Below, piece by piece: positions 1 to 6,967 of a DNA stretch of 20,157 bases (position 1 is the stretch's first letter; every line of letters begins with the position of its first letter). Both the position numbers and the translations under genes were made by a program. The stretch comes from JBDKFK01 sp039798745 (GTDB lineage Bacteria > Patescibacteriota > Microgenomatia > UBA1406 > GWC2-37-13): positions 1-20,157 of the forward strand of contig JBDKFK010000029.1 in assembly GCA_039798745.1 (NCBI GenBank), given 5' to 3'. The notes beneath the pieces were generated by a model, which saw nothing but the letters and a program-made list of their open reading frames with translations, was not told where the DNA came from and did not search any database.

Positions 1-44
1 GTTCAGTAGAATACCAAAATTATAACAATTTTCAAACTCTAAAT

Positions 45-1871
45 ATGGATGAAAAATTCACGAACAAATCAATAGCAGAGATTTTACGCAATATAGCAGC
101 CGCTTATCTTCTTACAAATCAGAACAGATTCCGGATTATCGCCTATGAAAAAGCCGCAGATTCTATAGAGCACATGACACGAGAACTGAAAGATATATGG
201 GAAGAAGAAAAGCTTGACGATGTCCCGGGCCTTGGCAAATCACTTATGGCGCATCTGGACGAATATTTCAGTATAGGCAAATCTAAACATTTTATCGAAG
301 TCCTTGCCACAATCCCGGCCCCCGTATTTGCGCTCATGAAAGTTCCTTCCATAGGTCCGAAAAAAGCGTATAAACTAGTAAACGAGCTTAAACTTGAGCA
401 TGTCGATACAGTAGTACAGGATCTCAAGAAGGCTGCCGAGGCAGGACGTATTGAAACTATTCCTAGCTTTGGTAAAAAATCTCAGAAAGATATTCTTGAA
501 GCTATAGAGCTATTTAAAACCTATAAAGCACGGAATAACGACAGAATGCCGCTGCCATATGCATTCGCACTCGCAACCGAGGTTATGGACTACCTTAAGA
601 AGCATCCGCAGGTAAAAAGAGCAGACGCTTTAGGCTCTTTACGAAGAATGGTTTCTACAATTGGCGATATTGATATTGCGGTTCAGGCTCCCGACGACAA
701 AGCTGAGGAGATAGTAGCACACTTCCTTGAATTTCCTCGCAAAATCTCAGTTGATAATGCAGGCAAGAAGAAAGCCTCAATCATTGCGAGTCCCAATATA
801 CGTATAGACCTGCGTGTTCAGGAAGAACGGAGCTATGGCTCAATGCTCCAGTACTTTACCGGCAGTAAATCACATAATGTAAAGTTAAGAGAATACGCGT
901 TGAAAAAAGGTCTGTCGCTTTCGGAATGGGGTATAAAACCCATGAAAGAGGGTATTAATACTCATGCAAAAAATTTCAATAAAGAAGCTCAGTTATTTGA
1001 GTTTAAACGAGAAGAAGACTTTTACCGTTTTGTAGGGGTGGACTGGATTCCACCGGAAATACGGGAAGGTAATGGTGAGATAGAAGCCGCGCTCAAAAAG
1101 AAACTTCCGCAGCTAATTGAACTTAAAGATATTTCAGGAGACCTCCACACGCATTCGTCATATGATCTTAAGCCTTCACACGATCTTGGTGAACATACAT
1201 ATGATGAGATGATACAAAAGGCGACAGAGCTGAACTATGAATATATTGGATTTGCTGATCACAATCCCAGTCTAGCAGGCAATTCTAAAGACGACATAAT
1301 AGCTATCATGAAAAAGAGAAAGTCATATATTGATAAAAAAATTAGAATCAATAAACATGATCAGTCAAAATATTTTATCGGAATGGAGACAGATATACTT
1401 CCCAACGGGGAGATCGTATTGCCTGTTGAGGCGATACAGTACCTTGACTATATGGTCATATCAGTGCACAGCTCATTTAGGCTGGGAGCTAGAGAAATGA
1501 CCAAGCGTGTGCTCAAAGCTCTTTCTTACCCGAAAGTAAAGATACTTGGCCATCCAACGGGAAGACTTCTGGGTAAACGAGAAGGGTTTGAACTGGAATG
1601 GGAGAAAATATTTGAGTTTCTCAAAGAACATGACATAGCAATTGAAGTAAATGCCTGGCCTGAACGACTAGATCTGCCAGATAGCCTTGTGAGGGAAGCA
1701 GTAGACTATGGAGTGAAGCTTTGTATCAATACAGATGCCCATGCAAGAGATCAGATGGATAATATGTATTATGGTGTATCTGTAGCAAGACGAGGTTGGG
1801 CAACAAAAAGTGATATAATAAATACATTATCATATGAGAAGTTCAAAGAATGGTTACAGAGCAATCAATAA
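45..1871 (+). CDS. polX: DNA polymerase/3'-5' exonuclease PolX (family X, with PHP domain)
   Basis: A bacterial family X DNA polymerase for gap filling in base-excision and other repair, 608 aa, about the usual PolX length (roughly 570-600). The N-terminal part carries helix-hairpin-helix elements (GLGKS at 62-66, SIGPKK at 102-107, SFGKK at 141-145). The polymerase palm shows GSLRR at 197-201, then GDID at 207-210 with D208 and D210, and a third acidic residue D255 in RIDLRV: the family's metal-binding triad. The C-terminal PHP phosphoesterase domain has DLHTH 366-370, FADH 403-406, E448, H475, H503 and D564/H566, so the metal ligands of an active nuclease appear intact. The ATG start is chosen because MDEKFTNKSIAEILRNIA matches the normal family N-terminus. 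No Shine-Dalgarno is visible in the 44 bases upstream. lemA follows after 18 bp. Confidence 0.96.
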   Translation: MDEKFTNKSIAEILRNIAAAYLLTNQNRFRIIAYEKAADSIEHMTRELKDIWEEEKLDDVPGLGKSLMAHLDEYFSIGKSKHFIEVLATIPAPVFALMKVPSIGPKKAYKLVNELKLEHVDTVVQDLKKAAEAGRIETIPSFGKKSQKDILEAIELFKTYKARNNDRMPLPYAFALATEVMDYLKKHPQVKRADALGSLRRMVSTIGDIDIAVQAPDDKAEEIVAHFLEFPRKISVDNAGKKKASIIASPNIRIDLRVQEERSYGSMLQYFTGSKSHNVKLREYALKKGLSLSEWGIKPMKEGINTHAKNFNKEAQLFEFKREEDFYRFVGVDWIPPEIREGNGEIEAALKKKLPQLIELKDISGDLHTHSSYDLKPSHDLGEHTYDEMIQKATELNYEYIGFADHNPSLAGNSKDDIIAIMKKRKSYIDKKIRINKHDQSKYFIGMETDILPNGEIVLPVEAIQYLDYMVISVHSSFRLGAREMTKRVLKALSYPKVKILGHPTGRLLGKREGFELEWEKIFEFLKEHDIAIEVNAWPERLDLPDSLVREAVDYGVKLCINTDAHARDQMDNMYYGVSVARRGWATKSDIINTLSYEKFKEWLQSNQ

Positions 1872-1877
1872 TGGAAT

Positions 1878-1885
1878 GGAGGTGA
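1878..1885 (+). promoter_or_regulatory. Strong Shine-Dalgarno for lemA
   Basis: The octamer GGAGGTGA ends 4 bases before the lemA ATG. It is the only convincing anti-16S match in front of any gene in this window, and it fixes the lemA start. Confidence 0.75.
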
Positions 1886-1889
1886 AATA

Positions 1890-2441
1890 ATGAATATCAT
1901 ATATATAGTAATCGGCATCGTAGTGTTGATAGCAGTATATCTTGTTGCCACCTACAATTCCTTTATCACGCTTAAGGCGAGAATAGATGAAGCCTTATCC
2001 GGAATTGATGTACAGCTAAAAAGACGTTCCGATCTTATCCCTAATCTTGTAGAAACCGTAAAAGGTTACGCGAAACATGAGAAAGAAGTCTTCGAAAATG
2101 TTACGAAAGCAAGATCTTCACTTATGTCCGCGGGATCACTAATGGAAAAAGCAGAGGCCAATAATCAGCTTACCGCTGCGTTGAAATCACTTTTCGCGGT
2201 GGCCGAGGCGTATCCACAACTCCAGGCTAGTGAAAACTTCAAAGATCTGCAGCGCCAACTCGAAGATACAGAGGATAAAGTGGCTTACTCAAGACAGTTC
2301 TACAATAGTAACGTGCTTGAATATAACACAAAGATACGTCTTTTCCCCAGTAATGTTATAGCCAACGCATTTGGTTTTAAAGAAATGCAGTTTTTCGCGG
2401 CAACGGAAGAGGAAAGAAAGAAAGTTGAAGTAAAGTTTTGA
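1890..2441 (+). CDS. lemA: LemA family membrane protein
   Basis: LemA proteins are small, mostly helical membrane-anchored proteins of unclear biochemical role; the gene is often found next to htpX, as here. The 183-aa product is of normal family length. It has one N-terminal membrane segment (about residues 4-22) with only a few residues before it. The LemA core follows: NSFITLKARIDEALSGIDVQ, then RRSDLIPNLVETVKGYA, then a long helical region with LQASENFKDLQRQLEDTEDK near 115-134, and the conserved end with YNSNVLEYN and NVIANAFGFK. The start is fixed by GGAGGTGA just upstream. It ends in TGA. htpX lies 65 bp downstream, separated by a long palindrome that may set the relative output of the pair. 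Confidence 0.95.
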   Translation: MNIIYIVIGIVVLIAVYLVATYNSFITLKARIDEALSGIDVQLKRRSDLIPNLVETVKGYAKHEKEVFENVTKARSSLMSAGSLMEKAEANNQLTAALKSLFAVAEAYPQLQASENFKDLQRQLEDTEDKVAYSRQFYNSNVLEYNTKIRLFPSNVIANAFGFKEMQFFAATEEERKKVEVKF

Positions 2442-2454
2442 TGGTTAGAATACC

Positions 2455-2500
2455 TATTTTGTAGAGACGTGTGGCTTAAGCCATACGTCTCTACAATATA
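2455..2500. repeat. Near-perfect palindrome between lemA and htpX
   Basis: The core arms are 2460-2477 and 2478-2495. They pair at 17 of 18 positions with no spacer; the remaining pair is G2471/T2484, a wobble in RNA. Pairing extends outward to 2455 and 2500 with one mismatch (2458/2497). The outer half-site is TGTAGAGACG and the centre is CTTAAG. As RNA it would fold into a stem of about 16 bp with a TTAA loop, ending only 11 bases before the htpX ATG. No T tract follows the right arm, so it is not a classical intrinsic terminator. It could be a dispersed palindromic repeat, an mRNA processing or stability hairpin, or a protein-binding site. I see no second copy in this window. Confidence 0.85.
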
Positions 2501-2506
2501 CATACT

Positions 2507-3403
2507 ATGACAATATACAGTCAGATAAGTTCCAATAAGACAAAAACATATCTCATAATGGCGATCTTCATAGTAATAACTACGGGATTTTTTTTGTTGA
2601 TCGGTAAGTTAACCGGATCATCTCCGGGTGGATATCTGGTAATGGGGCTTTTGTTTTCATTCTTCTCTTCGATAGGCAGCTATTTCTATTCAGATAAGAT
2701 CGTTTTGTACACAGTCAAGGCGCGTCCCGCCACAAAAGAAGAGTTTTTTGATCTATATACGGTAACAGAAAATATAGCCTCAGTAGCAGGGTTGCCCATG
2801 CCAAAACTGTATGTAATAGATGACCCTGCACCAAACGCATTTGCTACAGGAAGAGATCCTAAACATGCCGTAGTAGCTGCTACAACCGGGTTAATGGAAC
2901 AATTAGACAGAACAGAGCTTGAAGGGGTAATAGCACATGAACTTTCGCATGTGAAAAATTACGACACACTGGTCATGTCGGTAATTGCAGTGCTTGCAGG
3001 CACAATAGCACTTATATCTGATTGGATTATGAGATCATTCTGGTGGGGCGGGCGAGATGATGACAATAAGGGAAGCAGTGCCCTGGGATTTGTTTTACTT
3101 ATTGTAGTTCTTATAGTATCTCCTATAGTTGCGACTCTTATACAGCTTGCTGTATCAAGAAGAAGAGAGTATCTTGCTGATGCCAGCGGGGCTTTGCTTA
3201 CTCGGTACCCCGAAGGCCTGGCACGAGCACTGGATAAAATTTCTTCGTATCCCAAACCTATGAGACATGCAACAACATCAACAGCTCATCTTTTTATATC
3301 TAACCCATTCAAGAACAGAAAATCTGCTATGAACTGGGTTGCTGGCCTCTTTAGTACACATCCGCCTGCGGAAGATCGTATTCGTATACTAAGACATATG
3401 TGA
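2507..3403 (+). CDS. htpX: HtpX-type membrane zinc metalloprotease (M48B)
   Basis: HtpX is a membrane protease that degrades damaged membrane proteins. The 298-aa product has the usual length. Membrane segments are visible at about 15-33, 41-61, 153-172 and 193-216. The zinc site is HELSH at 144-148 inside VIAHELSHVKNYDT, and the third ligand is probably E221 in REYLADASGA. The C-terminal STHPPAEDRIRIL (about 283-295) is a family signature. The ATG at 2507 gives the expected short N-terminus but has no Shine-Dalgarno, and a long hairpin sits just upstream, so its translation may depend on that structure. Pairing with lemA is common in bacteria and suggests a shared envelope-stress role. It ends with TGA. 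Confidence 0.96.
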   Translation: MTIYSQISSNKTKTYLIMAIFIVITTGFFLLIGKLTGSSPGGYLVMGLLFSFFSSIGSYFYSDKIVLYTVKARPATKEEFFDLYTVTENIASVAGLPMPKLYVIDDPAPNAFATGRDPKHAVVAATTGLMEQLDRTELEGVIAHELSHVKNYDTLVMSVIAVLAGTIALISDWIMRSFWWGGRDDDNKGSSALGFVLLIVVLIVSPIVATLIQLAVSRRREYLADASGALLTRYPEGLARALDKISSYPKPMRHATTSTAHLFISNPFKNRKSAMNWVAGLFSTHPPAEDRIRILRHM

Positions 3404-3423
3404 TACACCACTTTCATTGTTTT

Positions 3424-3454
3424 TTGCGTCAGGATTGATCTAAACTGATATAAT
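3424..3454 (+). promoter_or_regulatory. Promoter of the AsnB-CofE fusion gene (extended -10)
   Basis: A perfect TATAAT (3449-3454) is preceded by TG at 3446-3447, giving the extended -10 form TGATATAAT. A weak -35 (TTGCGT, 3424-3429) lies 19 bp upstream. The ATG at 3465 starts only 10 bases after the -10 box, so the transcript would have a leader of a few bases or none. Confidence 0.7.
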
Positions 3455-3464
3455 ATAACGTCAT

Positions 3465-6113
3465 ATGTGTGGAATTGCCGGGATTTACGGTTTTAAAAAC
3501 GACGAGCTTATTAAGCGGTTTTCCCGCGAGCTCTCCCATCGTGGTCCTGACGGTGAAGGAATTTTTCACCATGAACAGGTCACACTTCTTAACCGCCGTC
3601 TGGCCATTATAGATGTCTCAGGAGGAAAGCAGCCCATATATAACGAAGATAAATCTATCGCGCTTGTTTTTGTGGGTGAAATATATAACTACAAAGAGCT
3701 GACCGAGGAGCTAAAAAAGAAAGGCCACGTATTTACAACAGAGTCTGACACCGAAGTCTTGGTTCACGGATACGAAGAATGGGGAACAGATTATTTTGAC
3801 CGCTGTAACGGCATGTTTACAGTCGCCATATATGACAAGAATAAAGAGATGCTTGTGTTGGCTCGCGATCATTTCGGAATTAAGCCACTCTATTATGCGA
3901 TGGTAAAGGATGACAATGGAAAGAACGAAAAAAACAAACTTATCTTCTCCTCAGAAATAAAACCGCTTATAAATAGTGGATTAATCGACAAAAAGCCTAA
4001 TGACCGCACCATATATCGTTATCTGCGCTTTAGAGTACACGACGATGAGAGAGATACATTCTTTGAGGGAGTCTCGCGATTGATGCCGGGAGAAGTGCTT
4101 ACACTTTCAGCAAGAGGCATGCATTTGGAATCATTTACCACACTTCAGGAAGACCTTAAAGCATTGAGTGGAAAAAAACCACAAAAGTCAGACATAGATA
4201 AATTCCGAGAGTTGTTTATTGATTCAGTTCGTTTAAGGTTAATGTCAGAGGTACCTGTTGGAACATGTCTTTCCGGCGGACTCGACTCATCAGCGATAGT
4301 TGCGGTTATTCAGAAGTTGCTTCAGAATCATGTCAAGGAAGCCGACTCGCTAGGCAAGGTTCAGCAAACATTTTCTGCAGTATTTCCCGGTTCTACTAAT
4401 AATGAAGAAAGCTATATACAGACGCTGCTGGATAGTCTTAAGACAGTCAAAAGTCACAAAATTTATCCCAAACCCGAGGAGTTCTTTAAGGAAATATATG
4501 ACTTTGTAAAAACCCAGGAGGAACCTACAATAAGTACCGGACCATATGCTCAGTATAAAGTGATGGAGGAAGTAGGCAAGCATGTCACGGTAGTGATAGA
4601 CGGACAAGGCGCGGATGAGATGATGGCCGGATATATCCCTTATTATTTTGTATATCTTAGGCAGTTAATTAAACAGCGTAAGTATGGCGTCTTTATAAAA
4701 GAACTATTTTCTTCTATAGATATACTATATATCTATATTATTATGAAGATTCAGGGTGGCCTGGGCAAAAGACACGCCGCCGATATTATACGCATGATCA
4801 ATCCTGTATATATCTCAAAATATAATGAGGAGAAGGTTGACGTAATTCATGATAATTTAAAACTACGATTAATACATGATATTTTTTATAATAGCATCCC
4901 TTCATTATTACGATACGAGGATAGAAACAGCATGAAGTACTCAGTCGAAGGACGTGTACCGTTTCTGGATTTTAGATTACTTCGTTATCTTTTTAGCATG
5001 CCAGATACTGCGATCATTAATAACGGGTGGAATAAACGTATACTTCGTGATGCGGTAAAAAGTATGTTGCCTACGCGAATAGCACGAAGAAGAAGCAAAA
5101 TTGGATTTACTAATCCTGAGTATGACTGGTTTATGAGAATGAAGAATAAGATATACGCAATATATCTGAGTGATTCTTTTGCGTCGAGGCCATATTTTAA
5201 CCAGACAGAAGTGTTGAAAGGGTTTAATGAATTTATTGAAGGTAAAACAGACGATACTCTGGTATTCTGGCGAGTGTTGAATGTTGAACTATGGCTTCGT
5301 ATATTTTTTGACGAGACCACACAAGAGATTCATCCAACTAAACCTCAGAGTGAACCATATACTGCAAACGAGGGTAAAAAAATTGAGATCCACACTCATA
5401 ACAAAACGTATCTGCGATTTCCGGTGAAGACAGAGTTATTTAAGAAAGATGATGATTATACAAAGCTTATACAGACATATATCGACCAGTTTCATACGTA
5501 TGCAAAGACTCATAACAACCTTAAACAGCACCTGAGTAAAGATTGGTTTATAGTCTTGTCCGAAAAAGTTATCGCTATATCTCAGGGGAGATCATACTTT
5601 ATTTGGGATATTAAACCTGGCCTATTCGCCCAGATTCTTTCAAAGAGGGTAACACGCACCCCTCATGGTATTGGACTGGGAAGCCCATGGACTATGCAGC
5701 TTGCCATTGAAGAAGTGGGGCTTCCACGGTTGTTACTTGCTTCGGCAGCTGCAGCGGTTACCAAACCATTTGGTATTAAGGGTATCTTCTATAAGATTGC
5801 GGGGAGAGAAGCTGCCGGTATTGACGGTCCGACTGAGTATTCGTTATATCCTTCAAATGTTTCGGCAAAACTATTACCCAAAAATCCTGAAAAAGTCTCG
5901 GCAGAGATACACGAGCAACTAAACAAGAACATGCCGGAGGAATATAAGAAACACTTTAAAGGTGTGGTTATAATAGACGCAAATGATCTGGGACGGAATG
6001 TGATAGGTAATTCCACAGGATTAGCAGATAGCGTTATCGAAGAAATTTTTGGAGATAACCCTATGGGACAGTCAGACGAACAAACACCACTTGTTGTAAC
6101 AATCTTGCCTTAA
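3465..6113 (+). CDS. Asparagine-synthase-like amidotransferase fused to a CofE-like (F420-0:glutamyl ligase) domain
   Basis: Residues 1 to about 620 are a class II glutamine amidotransferase plus asparagine synthase. MCGIAG supplies the Ntn nucleophile Cys2; RHRGPDG-like SHRGPDG is at 24-30 and RRLAIID at 44-50; the PP-loop SGGLDSS is at 270-276 and VEGRVPFLD at 494-502. Canonical AsnB is about 550-630 aa, but this protein has 882. After a linker, residues about 648-882 resemble a near-complete CofE-type domain: WFIVLSEKVIAISQGR (694-709), TPHGIGLGSPWTMQLAIEE (732-750), IDGPTEYSL (786-794), IIDANDLGRNV (836-846) and DNPMGQSDEQTP (864-875). Two AsnB signature positions differ: VGEIYN instead of NGEIYN (V70, normally the oxyanion-hole Asn) and GQGADE instead of GEGxDE (Q381). 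Whether it makes free asparagine is uncertain, since amidation of another substrate is possible. The family assignments are firm; the coupled function is inference. Confidence 0.9.
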   Translation: MCGIAGIYGFKNDELIKRFSRELSHRGPDGEGIFHHEQVTLLNRRLAIIDVSGGKQPIYNEDKSIALVFVGEIYNYKELTEELKKKGHVFTTESDTEVLVHGYEEWGTDYFDRCNGMFTVAIYDKNKEMLVLARDHFGIKPLYYAMVKDDNGKNEKNKLIFSSEIKPLINSGLIDKKPNDRTIYRYLRFRVHDDERDTFFEGVSRLMPGEVLTLSARGMHLESFTTLQEDLKALSGKKPQKSDIDKFRELFIDSVRLRLMSEVPVGTCLSGGLDSSAIVAVIQKLLQNHVKEADSLGKVQQTFSAVFPGSTNNEESYIQTLLDSLKTVKSHKIYPKPEEFFKEIYDFVKTQEEPTISTGPYAQYKVMEEVGKHVTVVIDGQGADEMMAGYIPYYFVYLRQLIKQRKYGVFIKELFSSIDILYIYIIMKIQGGLGKRHAADIIRMINPVYISKYNEEKVDVIHDNLKLRLIHDIFYNSIPSLLRYEDRNSMKYSVEGRVPFLDFRLLRYLFSMPDTAIINNGWNKRILRDAVKSMLPTRIARRRSKIGFTNPEYDWFMRMKNKIYAIYLSDSFASRPYFNQTEVLKGFNEFIEGKTDDTLVFWRVLNVELWLRIFFDETTQEIHPTKPQSEPYTANEGKKIEIHTHNKTYLRFPVKTELFKKDDDYTKLIQTYIDQFHTYAKTHNNLKQHLSKDWFIVLSEKVIAISQGRSYFIWDIKPGLFAQILSKRVTRTPHGIGLGSPWTMQLAIEEVGLPRLLLASAAAAVTKPFGIKGIFYKIAGREAAGIDGPTEYSLYPSNVSAKLLPKNPEKVSAEIHEQLNKNMPEEYKKHFKGVVIIDANDLGRNVIGNSTGLADSVIEEIFGDNPMGQSDEQTPLVVTILP

Positions 6114-6171
6114 TTCAGCCTTGCATGTATTAAAACTTGCATTTCACCGAATACTCGTCAATAATTTAGAT

Positions 6172-6957
6172 ATGTATAGATTATTTTGGATACCGGTTGG
6201 TGTAATAATTGTTCTCACCGTTATACTTTTAGTATCACGTAATCCCTCTATTGTTACTCAAAAATCAGTTGTTGAGGTGTCGGCTACCCCCGGAGGTGTC
6301 ACTCAGGTAACAGGTACTACAGCAACACCAAAAATAGATACAATAGCTGAGGCGTCAGAAGCAACCATATCGGGCACGATACAAGAAGTAGGAACAGACA
6401 CGATTAAACTACAAACTCTGATAGATCCATCCACAAATAAATCAAAAACCTATAGCGTGAAGTATTTTTCCGATACGAACATATCACATAAGCCCATCGT
6501 GATCCCTTATTTGTTGAAACCCACCAAGGAGGAAACAAATATAATGGCTCCGAGGAATGATCTGAAAAAAGGAATGTATATTGATGTAATAACAAAAAGT
6601 GATATAACGGGCCCCGAAATAAAGGCCATATCTTTAATTCTTCCGCGAATTCCTTACGTTATTGAAGGACTTGTGCAAAGCAAGAATGGCAATAGTCTTA
6701 CCGTAGATGCCGTACCTGTACTTGAAGTCATCCCTCAAAATGGAAAGCCTCCTGAGCATGCAACTTACATAATAACAGTAACACAGAATACTGAAATATC
6801 CAGACAGCTAGAGCCACTGCCAGATGGTACGGGTGGACAGATAAAACAATTTACAGTAGCTGACTTATCACCGAAAGACAGGATCGTTATATATTCTACG
6901 GCGGATGTAACAAAGACGCTCAACCTGACAGCTTCAAGAATAGAACCTGTATTATAA
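6172..6957 (+). CDS. Membrane-anchored protein with two DUF5666-like beta modules
   Basis: I do not recognise a specific function. The 261-aa protein begins with one membrane segment (about 4-22, LFWIPVGVIIVLTVILLV), followed by a Thr/Ser/Pro-rich linker and two related modules. Module 1 (about 64-155) has 'ISGTIQEVGTDTIKLQ ... DLKKGMYIDVITKSD'. Module 2 (about 163-261) has 'IEGLVQSKNGNSLTVDAV ... DLSPKDRIVIYSTAD'. This layout, with a 'G.V....G..LTV' start and a 'DL..GD.V.V' finish, resembles DUF5666-like OB-type beta domains in exported proteins. A TTG-initiated extension from 6121 is possible, but I chose the ATG because it puts the membrane segment at the extreme N-terminus. It lies 58 bp after the AsnB-type gene and 10 bp before the stalk-protein gene, which suggests an envelope operon. 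Confidence 0.75.
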   Translation: MYRLFWIPVGVIIVLTVILLVSRNPSIVTQKSVVEVSATPGGVTQVTGTTATPKIDTIAEASEATISGTIQEVGTDTIKLQTLIDPSTNKSKTYSVKYFSDTNISHKPIVIPYLLKPTKEETNIMAPRNDLKKGMYIDVITKSDITGPEIKAISLILPRIPYVIEGLVQSKNGNSLTVDAVPVLEVIPQNGKPPEHATYIITVTQNTEISRQLEPLPDGTGGQIKQFTVADLSPKDRIVIYSTADVTKTLNLTASRIEPVL

Positions 6958-6967
6958 GAGTATCAAT

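Noticed and set aside
1..44. Promoter for polX, including TATAAC at 21-26 and the AAAATT/AATTTT inverted repeat at 16-32.
   Set aside because: No -35 at acceptable spacing lies within the window, and the A/T-rich arms could arise by chance.
2455..2500. Rho-independent terminator between lemA and htpX.
   Set aside because: The stem is strong, but no T tract follows it on the + strand (the sequence continues ATATACATAC), so classical termination is unlikely.
5406..6113. Evidence for a coenzyme F420 biosynthesis pathway.
   Set aside because: Only a CofE-like domain is present. No cofC, cofD, cofG/H or F420-using enzyme is visible in the window, and the family includes proteins of other or unknown function.
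6121..6171. TTG-initiated N-terminal extension of the DUF5666-like protein.
   Set aside because: There is no Shine-Dalgarno, and the extension would move the membrane segment inward. The ATG at 6172 gives a normal N-terminal anchor. It cannot be fully excluded.
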